DNA of 60,424 nucleotides from DATKGQ01 sp035510715 (lineage in GTDB: Bacteria; Patescibacteriota; Saccharimonadia; Saccharimonadales; UBA4665), in the NCBI GenBank assembly GCA_035510715.1, contig DATKGQ010000013.1, positions 1-60,424 of the forward strand. The letters are read 5' to 3'. The translations under genes and the position numbers were made by a program. The notes below the pieces were generated by a model. That model ran no database searches, had not been told where the DNA came from, and saw nothing but the letters and a program-made list of their open reading frames with translations. Numbering within the stretch: position 1 is the first letter of the stretch; each line of letters begins with the position of its first letter. Positions 38,761-46,709 of the stretch are shown here, one piece after another.

Positions 38761-39103
38761 AAGTGGCGCGGTTAACATAAAAACTAGCTACAGCGAAGAG
38801 AATGAGTAGTGTAATGAAACTTAATAAAGAAAATTGCCCTATTGAAGTTAAAACTAAGGATATTATGGGTAAGCTGGCAACTAATCCGGCGCGAAGTAAT
38901 CTTTTCCGAGAAAAAACAAAAGTTTTCTCGTTGTTGAGATATTTCATGATCAGCATTACCGATAAAGTAAACGCGGCAAAGAATATAACAAACGGTAATA
39001 CCAAGATAACTATTGGAATATGTTGAGAACTTGTCGTAGTAAGTAATAAAACTCCAATAACGTAAAAAATAAGATCTAGCAGAACGATTCGTGATGTATT
39101 CAT
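38759..39103 (-). CDS. Small multi-pass membrane protein
   Basis: A 114-residue hydrophobic protein with four predicted transmembrane segments, at about residues 7-23, 28-52, 67-85 and 89-110, and a short basic loop between the second and third (NNEKTFVFSRKRLLRA). No family is recognised and no catalytic motif is seen. It lies upstream of the ATPase pair on the same strand, but about 95 nt and a tandem repeat separate them, so a shared transcript is uncertain. Confidence 0.6.
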   Translation of the reverse strand: MNTSRIVLLDLIFYVIGVLLLTTTSSQHIPIVILVLPFVIFFAAFTLSVMLIMKYLNNEKTFVFSRKRLLRAGLVASLPIISLVLTSIGQFSLLSFITLLILFAVASFYVNRAT

Positions 39104-39124
39104 AAGTTATCTAATTATAAGCTC

Positions 39125-39316
39125 AATAAATAACAATAAGCACTGCCTATAAATTTTATGCAGTGCTTCTTTGTGCCAGGACGGTAAACCCGCTCTTGTA
39201 TTAAAAATAATAAGCGCTTACCGTCCGAAGCAATACTGACCGCTCTTACTACCTTTTGGGTAGAAAGGGCGAAACATATGAAGAGGTTTGTAAGTTTTTG
39301 TTTTGTTTTACTTACG
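39125..39316 (-). ncRNA. Candidate structured non-coding RNA
   Basis: A minus-strand transcript of about 190 nt is suggested by a promoter just upstream (39323-39352) and a closing hairpin (AAGCACTGC with GCAGTGCTT) followed by ATTGTTATTT. Between them lie a GTAAGT/ACTTAC hairpin, a CTACC-CAAAA-GGTAG hairpin and a nested stem with outer arms GGACGGTAA and TTTACCGTCC and inner arms CGCT and AGCG. No ORF longer than 19 codons is inside. It does not match 4.5S RNA or tmRNA as I know them; 6S RNA is possible but unproven. Confidence 0.5.
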
Positions 39317-39322
39317 TTTGTT

Positions 39323-39352
39323 ATTTTATTATTATTTGCTTTATAAAGTCAA
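39323..39352 (-). promoter_or_regulatory. Predicted promoter of the candidate ncRNA
   Basis: TTGACT (39347-39352) and TAAAAT (39323-39328) are 18 nt apart on the minus strand and lead into the structured region. Confidence 0.5.
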
Positions 39353-40130
39353 TATTATTGTTGTTATATTAACTATTCTAATCTATAAATATGCACTTTA
39401 TATTATTGTATTTTAGTCTACAATATTTACAACCACTTATATATAAATATACCTGAGTTTCACTAAACTTATCTACCCTTTTTTTTAAATAAAAGTATAT
39501 ACCGCCAACATTACTTTATAGTAAATTTATTTGTACTGGCCGTTAATATTTAATGCCTTCCAATGGTATAAATATTACTTTATACCAACCAATAATATAG
39601 TAAAAATTTGATTGCTTAACAATTGGGCAAATGCATTTTTATTAGCAGCGTGGCTAACACTAACACGATTTCGATTAAATGTTCCCAATCCTAAAATTTA
39701 TCCATTCCCATTTCTTCAATGTCTTCCGGCCTTAACCGATTAATCAAATTCATATAATTTTAGTTCGCGAACTTAGTTTATTTTTATAATTTAAGCTATT
39801 CTCTAATGCTGCCATATTAATACTGACTCTATGTTATTTTTATGTTCCAGGTACATAAAATATATGAATTTTATCTTAATTACGCTTGATGTTTTTTTGG
39901 CAATAATAGTATTGCGTTTATAGTTATACACAGCTTTGTATGAATATCCTTCTAATCTCTCTTGACACCGTAATTCTCTATCTACTAAGATATGCATAGC
40001 ACTTGAATAAAAAAAGTGCTCAAAAACAAAAAGACAAACACAACAACGGCTTCTCGCAAGCCGTTGTTCCATAAAAATCAATACCCCCGCAAAAATCAAA
40101 TCCAAACCAAAACTTCAAAATAATAAAGAC
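39353..40130. other. AT-rich gene-poor region
   Basis: About 780 nt without a credible gene. The only notable structure is a perfect hairpin at about 40046-40074 (AACAACGGCTT with AAGCCGTTGTT), followed on the minus strand by T-rich sequence, so it may be a minus-strand terminator. Confidence 0.5.
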
Positions 40131-40163
40131 TCACTCTTCAATAAGGTGGGTCTTTATTATTTA
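40131..40163. terminator. Bidirectional-looking hairpin upstream of infC
   Basis: Arms AATAAAGAC and GTCTTTATT enclose a short loop. It lies before the infC promoter, so it more likely ends transcription from the left than attenuates infC. Confidence 0.45.
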
Positions 40164-40187
40164 TAAAAAGATTTATGACTACCCTGC

Positions 40188-40216
40188 TTGATCTCTGTTA
40201 TGGAAACTGTTAAAAT
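40188..40216 (+). promoter_or_regulatory. Predicted promoter of infC-rpmI-rplT
   Basis: TTGATC (40188-40193) and TAAAAT (40211-40216) have a 17-nt spacer. The expected leader is about 35 nt and contains a small ATCTTT/AAAGAT hairpin just before the ribosome-binding site. Confidence 0.6.
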
Positions 40217-40256
40217 AATGACTAATCTTTATTAAAAGATCATTAGGAGACTTAGT

Positions 40257-40787
40257 ATTAGCAGTAAATACACCCGCTTGAATGAATCCATTCGGGCGCC
40301 TCAACTTAGAGTAATTGATGAGAATGGGAAACAGCTAGGAATATTTTCCCGCCAAGAAGCATTAAATTTGGCACATGAATATGAATTAGATTTGGTAGAA
40401 ATTTCGCCTGACGCAGATCCGCCGGTGGCGAAAATTATTAATTGGGGTAAGTATAATTATCAACGTGTTAAACAAGTTCAGAAGAATAAACGCAATACTA
40501 AAGTTCAGACCATTAAACAAATGAGATTTGGTTTAAAAATCAGCGATCATGACTTAAGTGTAAAGCTTAAGAAGGTATCAGATTTGCTAGAAAGTGGACA
40601 TAAGGTTAAAATAACTATATTCTATAGAGGAAGAGAGCTTGCCCATAAAGAATTAGGCTATAAGTTAGCTGAACGGGTTATTACTGGTTACGGTGATGAA
40701 ATTGTCGTTGATCAACAACCACAACTTATGGGCAAACAGTTAAACTTTCTAGTAAGGAGTAATAATGCCAAAATTAAAAGTGCATAG
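40257..40787 (+). CDS. infC: Translation initiation factor IF-3, probable AUU start
   Basis: About 176 residues. IF-3 binds the 30S subunit and checks the start codon. The N-terminal domain has RLNESIRAPQLRVIDENG and LVEISPDADPPVAKI; the C-terminal domain has KITIFYRGRELAHKELG. The first standard start is a TTG at 40278, which would remove the conserved leading residues and lacks a Shine-Dalgarno. An ATT at 40257 is preceded by AGGAG with 7-nt spacing and yields SSKYTRLNESIRAP, matching the family N-terminus (SKDFIVNEGIRA in Bacillus). AUU starts on infC are known in E. coli as an autoregulatory device. The gene overlaps rpmI by 23 nt. Confidence 0.92.
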   Translation: MSSKYTRLNESIRAPQLRVIDENGKQLGIFSRQEALNLAHEYELDLVEISPDADPPVAKIINWGKYNYQRVKQVQKNKRNTKVQTIKQMRFGLKISDHDLSVKLKKVSDLLESGHKVKITIFYRGRELAHKELGYKLAERVITGYGDEIVVDQQPQLMGKQLNFLVRSNNAKIKSA

Positions 40788-40962
40788 CGGCACTAAAGAT
40801 AGAGTTAAAATTTCTAAAAACGGTAAGGTACTCCGTTTACATGCTAATAGTAACCATTTTCTGCAGAAGAAAAGTGCTGCCCGTAAGCGAAAATTGGCCA
40901 GTTTTCAAACAATGAATAGTAACGACAGCAAGATCATCAAGAAAAAGCTCGGGAGTAAATAG
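40765..40962 (+). CDS. rpmI: 50S ribosomal protein bL35
   Basis: A 65-residue basic protein with the bL35 pattern: MPKLKVHSGTKDRVKISKNG, then KKSAARKRKL. It overlaps infC by 23 nt and is followed 2 nt later by rplT, the conserved infC-rpmI-rplT operon. AAGGAG is about 4-8 nt before the ATG, inside infC. Confidence 0.95.
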   Translation: MPKLKVHSGTKDRVKISKNGKVLRLHANSNHFLQKKSAARKRKLASFQTMNSNDSKIIKKKLGSK

Positions 40963-40964
40963 AT

Positions 40965-41327
40965 ATGCGCGTTAAACGAAGTGTCCCATCTCATAAAAAA
41001 CATCTCAAGATCCGTCAAGCCACAAAAGGTATGCAACGATCGCATCGCTCAAGTGTTAAGCGTGGCCGACAGGCGGTTACCAGGTCAATTCAATTTGCCT
41101 ATCGAGACAGACGTAATAGTAAAAGAACTTTACGGCAGTTATGGAACGTAAGAATAAATGCAGCGGCAAGGATTAATGGCACGACTTACAGCAAATTCAT
41201 AGCAGCGTTAAAAAAATCAAATATTTCTTTAGATCGTAAAATTTTATCTGAGCTGGCGGTTAATGAGCCTGAAGCATTTGCTTTAATTGTTAAAGAAACC
41301 ACCGGCCAAGTCCCAAAGAGCAATTGA
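40965..41327 (+). CDS. rplT: 50S ribosomal protein bL20
   Basis: A 120-residue basic protein required for early large-subunit assembly. The sequence follows the family from MRVKRSVPSHKKHLKIRQATKG through YAYRDRR-like (FAYRDRRNSKRTLRQLW) to INAAARINGTTYSKFI. It is the last gene of the operon and ends before a strong terminator. In several bacteria bL20 represses this operon; no leader pseudoknot is evident here. Confidence 0.96.
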   Translation: MRVKRSVPSHKKHLKIRQATKGMQRSHRSSVKRGRQAVTRSIQFAYRDRRNSKRTLRQLWNVRINAAARINGTTYSKFIAALKKSNISLDRKILSELAVNEPEAFALIVKETTGQVPKSN

Positions 41328-41348
41328 TAAACTAGAAAATACTATATT

Positions 41349-41386
41349 GAAAGGGCCCAACATAAAAAGGGCCCTTTCTTCAATAA
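41349..41386. terminator. Strong terminator between rplT and rnpB
   Basis: GAAAGGGCCC and GGGCCCTTTC form a perfect 10-bp GC-rich hairpin with T-rich sequence on both sides. It serves rplT on the plus strand and probably rnpB on the minus strand. Confidence 0.8.
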
Positions 41387-41392
41387 TACTTC

Positions 41393-41790
41393 GTCAGATT
41401 ATCCATAAGCCGGGTTCTGTTCTAGCTAATCATCTATCTAGTCAGAATGTTGCCATTAAGATCAAGCGGTTTAATTGTGAAAAATGCTGACGGGACATCA
41501 CGATTTAAAAAATCGTTTAAGCATTTCTCTCCTTGCAGCAGGTAGGGTTTACCATTTTATTACTGTCACCAGCATAAATTGCGAGCTTTTACCTCGCTCT
41601 TTTCACCCTTACCTCTAGTAATGAAATTCTTCTGATTTGCACAGTTAGATTTTCAAGTATAGAGGCGGTTTAGTTTCTGTGGCACTTTCCCTAGGGTCAC
41701 CCCCGGTTGCCGTTAACAACTACCTATTCCCTATGCTGCCCGGACTTTCCTCTCACTTTATTAAAGTAAGCGATCAGCCGATAATCTGAC
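41393..41790 (-). ncRNA. rnpB: RNase P RNA
   Basis: About 398 nt, the catalytic RNA that matures tRNA 5' ends. Universal landmarks are present in order: GAGGAAAGTCCGGGC, ACAGAAA, GGTAAGGGTGAAA, and AGAACAGAACCCGGCTTAT near the 3' end. Helix P1 is closed by GTCAGATTATC at the 5' end with GATAATCTGAC at the 3' end, which sets the limits. The layout is bacterial type A-like. It lies opposite to rplT and shares its terminator. Confidence 0.95.
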
Positions 41791-41843
41791 AAATATAATT
41801 ATAACATGTTTACGGTTTAATTATAAAAATAAGCGCTACTTTT

Positions 41844-42533
41844 TTACTTATCTAACTCGTTGTCTAATGCTTGATTTACCAAACTGTCTGCAAGTTTATT
41901 AAGCTCTCGAGGTATTTGGGTAAAAGATACTTCCTTAAAAGTAGCTACCAATTCACTAATGGATTGATGTATGGGCCAAAGATCCCGGTTCCTAACTTTA
42001 AATTTACCTAACATTTGATTAACGACCAATAGGCTATCCATATAAACATGTATTTTTTTTGGATGCAAATCCCTACTGGCTGCCAGCGCAAGCTTTAATG
42101 CATGGTATTCGGCTTGATTATTGGTCGTTACGCCTATGTATACACCCTCCTGGCGGATTATATTATTTTGCATGTCTAGTAATGCATAGCCACTAGCAGA
42201 AGGCCCCGGATTACCCCTAGAACCACCATCTGTAAAAATCTTTATTTCATCGATTGTTGTTCTATGCTGATTGGGTACTATAGGTGTTTGAAGGCTCTTG
42301 AATAAATCGTCAACCACTTCAGCTAAGTGTTGGTCGTCTTTAGTTACGATTTCCTTACCGCCCTCACCACGGCTTGTTAACCAAATACGTACATCTTTTT
42401 CTTTGTTTTCCCATCTTAAATGCGGAATTATTTCAGGAATTGAACTTGTTAATAATTGCATAAAACTAAACGCCTCAGCAAATCTGGGAAATTTAAACTT
42501 CTTATACAAGCCTTCGTTAGTTTCTTGCCACAT
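41844..42533 (-). CDS. RNase HI fused to an N-terminal PCD/DCoH-like domain
   Basis: A 229-residue two-domain protein. Residues 95-225 are RNase HI, which cuts RNA in RNA-DNA hybrids; all four catalytic acids are visible (Asp102 in TDGGSRGNPG, Glu142 in NNQAEYHAL, Asp166 in VYMDSLLVV, Asp216 in NKLADSLVN). Residues 1-80 look like pterin-4a-carbinolamine dehydratase/DCoH: LYKKFKFPRFAEAFSFM, then PHLRWENKEKDVRIWLTSR and DDQHLAEVVD. The double His of active PCD enzymes is reduced to one (His38 before W41), so catalysis is doubtful and a dimerisation or binding role is likelier. It follows rnpB on the minus strand. Confidence 0.82.
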   Translation of the reverse strand: MWQETNEGLYKKFKFPRFAEAFSFMQLLTSSIPEIIPHLRWENKEKDVRIWLTSRGEGGKEIVTKDDQHLAEVVDDLFKSLQTPIVPNQHRTTIDEIKIFTDGGSRGNPGPSASGYALLDMQNNIIRQEGVYIGVTTNNQAEYHALKLALAASRDLHPKKIHVYMDSLLVVNQMLGKFKVRNRDLWPIHQSISELVATFKEVSFTQIPRELNKLADSLVNQALDNELDK

Positions 42534-42678
42534 TGTAGGTATATCTTAACATGATGATTAGAACAGCTTCTAATATAAATTGAGCATATATATACAAATG
42601 GTTATGAAAGTGATTAATAAAAGATATATAGGCTAGTAATGGTCATACTACTATTAATTAAATGCGGCCAATTGTGGG

Positions 42679-44889
42679 GTGATTATCGCAAATTTAATAA
42701 AATCATTGTATGCTGTAATTAAGCGCAAAAAACAAAAAGATAAAACCATGCCAACCGACAATGATGATAGATTGCTCGACGACCCCGACCAACTATCCGT
42801 ACATCAAGATAGTAAGCCGGACAATAAGCTAAAGCTGAAATCTCGCTTAAAGGCGAAAAATTTACGAATAAGAGGCAAGGTAAGAGCACGGCCATTCATA
42901 GATATATTCCTTGGAGCTGAACTTCTAATAAGGTTAAGGTTGGCTCAAGTATTCAAAGCATTTTGGCGATGTCGTAAAGTTATTACAATTATTACCTCTT
43001 GTAGTTTGCTTTCTATTATTATGGCGGGTTTTATTGTTTTTACGTTTCTACCGCCATCAATACACTATTCCTTTGCTGATCATGAAAGCTGTATTGATAA
43101 CCCTGCGATCTTCCCAAATCTTTTTAAGTCTAGCCCCAAGACAATATTTTCGCTTACCCGCATTGCAGATGTATCAATCGGCAAAACGCCAATCTTTTCA
43201 TATAAGCTATGTGCTAAACTTAACAGCGCCCCTGCGCCACAAGTTACTTATACCAATCATCAGCAGTTATCAATCGGTGGCCTACATATAAATAGATCGG
43301 TTAGGATTATTACCCCGAACTTCCCTTCGGTAGCCAGTGTTAACCTTGACGCCAAAGCTATTCCAATCAACAAACCCATTGTATTCAAACTCAATCAGTT
43401 TGATGCTACCTTCGATTACGCCATAGTTGCCAACGGACAAACCAGTCATTGCTCTAAACAAAAAACTACACTCACCTGCAGCCTTACTCCGCTTAAATTT
43501 AGCTATGCAGACAGCTATAAAACCTCTCTAAACCGGGCCTTCCATGGACAGATAGCTGGTTCTGTTCTCTCAAAAGCAGTTCAAACAATCACCGCTACCG
43601 CTATTACTCAGACATCTATTGATTCCGGGGCCATTGTATATGACAAACCTCAAGGGATTACGTTGCAAACCAATAAAGCCATTTCTGGCTTACAATCTAT
43701 CAGTTTATCAACTATAAATGCCGACGGAACAACAAACATTCCCATAGCCAGCTCTTTCAGCGGCAATACTATTACTGTTAACTTTACAAATCAGTTGCCA
43801 CGCCAGGCATCATTTGATCTGCATATTGATAACCTGACCGCCAGTGATCAAAGTACCCTACAACAACCCTATGATCTTATTTTTACAACTTCGGGTGGGC
43901 CTCAAGTTACGGGGGTTAATCTACCTTCGTACGGAGTAGCATTTAATCAATCTATTATACTGACTTTTAATCAAGCCTTACTAGCTAGCCAAAATGTAAG
44001 CAGTCTTGCTTCTTTGACAGTTAACGGTGTTGCGCAACCTGCTTCGTATTCGTTAAGTGGCGATCAACTTATTATCCAGCCGACAGATGACTTTCCAGTA
44101 TGTGCTACCGTTAACGTGCAATTAAACGATCAAGCTCAGAATGATTTTGGAATTTCTGGCAACTCAGCCTGGAGCTTTACAACGCGGTCACATTGTTATA
44201 CGACTTTTAGCATAGGCACATCAGTCGAAGGACGACCAATTATAGCTTATCAGTTTGGGAGTGGTCCAAGTATGGTCCTATACATCGGAGCGATGGAGGG
44301 TAACGAGCAAAACTCTTCGAAACTTCTAAGCCAATGGATAACTAATGTCGATGCTAACCCCGGTAAAATCCCATCATACCGCACGCTAGTTATTATTCCC
44401 ACTATTAATCCTGACGGTTTTGCGGCTGATACGAGATTAAATGCAGATGGCATTGATCTTAATCGCAACTTCCCCTCCAACAATTGGCAGACCGCGGCAA
44501 CAGAACCGACTGCACCTAGTGTTTGGACAAATGATGGTGGGCCATATCCACTATCCGAACCTGAATCACAAGCGTTAGCCAATTATTATACCGCACACCT
44601 TCCACGTCTTACGCTGACTATGCATTCACATGGTGGCATAGTAGAAGCTAACGATGCTGGTGGTTCTGACTCCCTGGGCGCCCAATATGCATCTTTGGCG
44701 GATTATGAGGCAATACCAACATATGCCATTGGTAATTTTTTCGACTATACAACAACAGGAGCTTTTGAGGATTGGGCTAATAATAAATTAGGGTTACCTG
44801 TATTAGAAGTCGAACTTGAGAGCGCAACATCTGATGAATACAGCCGTAATCTTCCGGCTTTATGGGCTATGGCTCAAGTGAGTCCTTAG
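42679..44889 (+). CDS. Membrane-anchored M14-like carboxypeptidase with Ig-like domains
   Basis: A 736-residue protein. Charged residues 1-95 precede a transmembrane segment at about 97-122 (ITIITSCSLLSIIMAGFIVF), so the rest is outside the cell. Residues 300-500 hold two Big_5/SbsA-like Ig domains (LTFNQALLASQNV, WSFTTRSH). From about 515 a zinc carboxypeptidase domain follows: TINPDGF, DGIDLNRNFP, LTMHSHGG and VLEVELES. The first zinc motif, normally HxxE, reads EGNE near residue 540, so one His ligand is replaced by Glu. It probably trims peptides, perhaps cell-wall ones, but may be altered. The start is a GTG at 42679; an ATG at 42748 is the alternative. Confidence 0.78.
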   Translation: MIIANLIKSLYAVIKRKKQKDKTMPTDNDDRLLDDPDQLSVHQDSKPDNKLKLKSRLKAKNLRIRGKVRARPFIDIFLGAELLIRLRLAQVFKAFWRCRKVITIITSCSLLSIIMAGFIVFTFLPPSIHYSFADHESCIDNPAIFPNLFKSSPKTIFSLTRIADVSIGKTPIFSYKLCAKLNSAPAPQVTYTNHQQLSIGGLHINRSVRIITPNFPSVASVNLDAKAIPINKPIVFKLNQFDATFDYAIVANGQTSHCSKQKTTLTCSLTPLKFSYADSYKTSLNRAFHGQIAGSVLSKAVQTITATAITQTSIDSGAIVYDKPQGITLQTNKAISGLQSISLSTINADGTTNIPIASSFSGNTITVNFTNQLPRQASFDLHIDNLTASDQSTLQQPYDLIFTTSGGPQVTGVNLPSYGVAFNQSIILTFNQALLASQNVSSLASLTVNGVAQPASYSLSGDQLIIQPTDDFPVCATVNVQLNDQAQNDFGISGNSAWSFTTRSHCYTTFSIGTSVEGRPIIAYQFGSGPSMVLYIGAMEGNEQNSSKLLSQWITNVDANPGKIPSYRTLVIIPTINPDGFAADTRLNADGIDLNRNFPSNNWQTAATEPTAPSVWTNDGGPYPLSEPESQALANYYTAHLPRLTLTMHSHGGIVEANDAGGSDSLGAQYASLADYEAIPTYAIGNFFDYTTTGAFEDWANNKLGLPVLEVELESATSDEYSRNLPALWAMAQVSP

Positions 44890-44905
44890 GTAAATCCAAG
44901 TATAA

Positions 44906-45109
44906 GTGTACTGTTACAAACGTCTAGATTATTTCTGGCCTGATATCAGTGGTCGAGTTGGAGCGATTAACCTTGAACAGCTCGATACACTTCTATTATC
45001 CCTCAAAACCTACTGGGATTATAGCAATAATAAGGGCTTGCTGGAGACTATTAGGGCTTTTGAGAAGCAACCGGCCAATAAGGAATATCAGCTTGCCTAT
45101 GAACTATAA
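44906..45109 (+). CDS. Short hypothetical protein next to the element boundary
   Basis: A 67-residue frame with a GTG start. The composition is protein-like (RLDYFWPDISGRVGAINLEQLDTLLLSLKTYW, split here as a helical segment), but I recognise no family and see no good ribosome-binding site. It lies just left of the inferred attachment site and may be a remnant of a longer gene. Confidence 0.35.
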   Translation: MYCYKRLDYFWPDISGRVGAINLEQLDTLLLSLKTYWDYSNNKGLLETIRAFEKQPANKEYQLAYEL

Positions 45110-45145
45110 CAGGGGTAAATGATGGTTTTAGTTAGATTACGGTGT

Positions 45146-45156
45146 TAGGACTTGAA
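45146..45156. repeat. Putative attL
   Basis: AGGACTTGAAC, identical to part of tRNA-Pro at 50450-50460. The flanking CGGTGTT resembles the tRNA acceptor/T-arm sequence CGGGGTGAC. Confidence 0.5.
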
Positions 45157-45267
45157 CAATATGCCGTACCAAACTGGATAAAAAACCTTGTTCGGTCAAT
45201 ATCAGATATATATTATATGCCCGTATTATTATGAGCCTTATGCGCGGGAGCTGGCCTCTTGTACTTG

Positions 45268-45981
45268 TTATTCTATACTGATTAACGCAGTTTGAGCTGA
45301 CTGGATATTAGAGCTGGCCTCAGTCATATCAGTCTGTTTTTGTGATTGATCTTTGCTTACCTCAGCTTCGGACGACTGACAAAAGCTGTCTGTACTGTCG
45401 GCGCTGCATGTTTGTTGTATTGTAGGCTCCACTTCGGCGATTTGAGATACATCTGACGACGCTTGAGTATATTGGTTATAAGCATTTATTATATACGTCT
45501 CGACTGTGATTATGTTCGACTCCGTCGAGAATGAGTACGCGGTACTGCTTATATCTTTTATCGATTGTATGTCGCTGGAGATATTTAGTTGGTCTTGGTA
45601 AAAAGCGCTCGTTTTACTGGCACCTATATCCCCAGCAAAAGTGTATGAGTCGTTAAACGTGGTCGTAAACTTAGCTTGGTCAGAACTCGACAGATTACTG
45701 GGAAGTTGTGGCTGAGATATTACTGGCGCCGGCGTAGTGTTAGTAGGTGTGGCCGGTGACGCATTAGAACTACCGACCGATAACGTACTGCTGGTGTCTG
45801 GTGTTGTCGCCGAACTATTCGCCAGTTTAACAGGCGTATTGTGCTTTAGTGAGTGCAAAACTATGACTGATATGCCAACCAATAGACATACTCCAACGAT
45901 AGAGCCTATATGAACCCACCTACGATCTTTACGGTTCTTTTTAAGCTCTCTAGCTAGCCAATCACTATCATTGTCTGACAT
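45268..45981 (-). CDS. Membrane-anchored Ser/Thr-rich protein of the element
   Basis: A 237-residue protein with a charged cytoplasmic start (ARELKKNRKDRRW), one transmembrane segment at about residues 24-42 and a Ser/Thr/Pro-rich stalk to about residue 95. The C-terminal 140 residues are soluble and mostly helical, with two cysteines (QQTCSADSTDSFCQ) that could form an extracellular disulfide. No family is recognised. It lies downstream of the next gene, which has the same topology, so the two may form a surface pair. A role in attachment, host interaction or element maintenance cannot be told from sequence. Confidence 0.65.
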   Translation of the reverse strand: MSDNDSDWLARELKKNRKDRRWVHIGSIVGVCLLVGISVIVLHSLKHNTPVKLANSSATTPDTSSTLSVGSSNASPATPTNTTPAPVISQPQLPSNLSSSDQAKFTTTFNDSYTFAGDIGASKTSAFYQDQLNISSDIQSIKDISSTAYSFSTESNIITVETYIINAYNQYTQASSDVSQIAEVEPTIQQTCSADSTDSFCQSSEAEVSKDQSQKQTDMTEASSNIQSAQTALISIE

Positions 45982-46000
45982 ATATAAATACTACTCCAGG

Positions 46001-46417
46001 TTAGTTACACGATACTATGCCACCCTCCATTTGGCCATTTGCACATAGTCCAGGAGCTATTGGAGCCTGTGGTGTTTGGACATAGACTACTTTAGTATTG
46101 CTCTCACTGGATAACTGTTTAATCTCACTGTTTAACTTAGTGATATTTGCTAAGTCACTACTCGCTAGCTCCTGGTACATTTGAGAGCTTGTTTTATAGC
46201 CTTTGCCGGTAGTTTGAGCCTGTTTTAGTTGAGCGCTAAGTGTAGCAATCTGGCTAGTGTCGGTCTTTATAGCAGGTTCCTTTAAGTGCATACCCAGTGT
46301 CGTTCCGCCACCAAATATAACGAGTATCAAGATCATTAGTAGCCCATAGCGTAGAACACGGTTCTTGAATATCCGTCTGAGCTTATGCAGCAAGTTATGT
46401 CGTCTGGCGTTTGCCAT
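46001..46417 (-). CDS. Membrane-anchored coiled-coil protein of the element
   Basis: A 138-residue protein. Basic residues precede one transmembrane segment at about residues 23-43 (YGLLMILILVIFGGGTTLGM). A coiled coil follows (IATLSAQLKQAQTTG, then ANITKLNSEIKQLSSES), and the end carries two cysteines (GLCANGQMEGGIVSCN). The ATG at 46417 has AAGGAG about six nucleotides before it, so it is preferred over the longer frame from 46453. It is cotranscribed with the gene at 45268-45981, 19 nt away, and preceded by a structured leader. Confidence 0.65.
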   Translation of the reverse strand: MANARRHNLLHKLRRIFKNRVLRYGLLMILILVIFGGGTTLGMHLKEPAIKTDTSQIATLSAQLKQAQTTGKGYKTSSQMYQELASSDLANITKLNSEIKQLSSESNTKVVYVQTPQAPIAPGLCANGQMEGGIVSCN

Positions 46418-46606
46418 ACCATCTCCTTTGGTTATAGGTAATGCCGGCGACAAACTAAAAAGCTAGCCGCTAGCGAGACTTGCGCCCCTACAATCCTTTA
46501 GGACTGCAACCATCAAAGAATAGTACTAACGACTAGCTGTTATTCTTTGATGGATTTATGACCGTGCCGCAAAGCGGTTTAGGTCGCGCGGCTTAAAAGC
46601 CACTTG
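46418..46606 (-). promoter_or_regulatory. Structured leader RNA with attenuator-like hairpin
   Basis: Between the promoter and the gene the minus strand can form consecutive hairpins: GGCTT/AAGCC, CCGC/GCGG within GACC/GGTC, a perfect 13-bp stem (CCATCAAAGAATA with its complement at 46514-46557), AGTCCT/AGGATT, and GCTA-TAGC followed by TTTTT at about 46458-46478. The last resembles an intrinsic terminator before the coding region. No known riboswitch consensus is matched. Confidence 0.5.
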
Positions 46607-46611
46607 ACGAT

Positions 46612-46640
46612 AGTATAACAAAGTTGTCTGATATTGACAA
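46612..46640 (-). promoter_or_regulatory. Predicted promoter of the membrane-protein pair
   Basis: TTGTCA (46635-46640) and TATACT (46612-46617) with a 17-nt spacer and an extended -10 (TGTTATACT), reading leftward. Confidence 0.55.
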
Positions 46641-46697
46641 TCTGAGGTTCTATGTTCTGGTCTAATAAAACATCTGTATTAACAGGGGTAAAAGTGC

Positions 46698-46703
46698 TAT
46701 AAT
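46698..46703 (+). promoter_or_regulatory. -10 element giving a leaderless transcript
   Basis: TATAAT lies exactly 6 nt before the ATG at 46710, so transcription would begin at or beside the start codon. No Shine-Dalgarno is present in its usual place. A TGTATT lies 17 nt upstream of it as a weak -35. Confidence 0.5.
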
Positions 46704-46709
46704 AGTAAC

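Noticed and set aside
39803..40105. Open frame of 100 codons on the minus strand
   Set aside because: Cysteine- and phenylalanine-rich, unlike a real protein, and it runs through a perfect hairpin; no ribosome-binding site.
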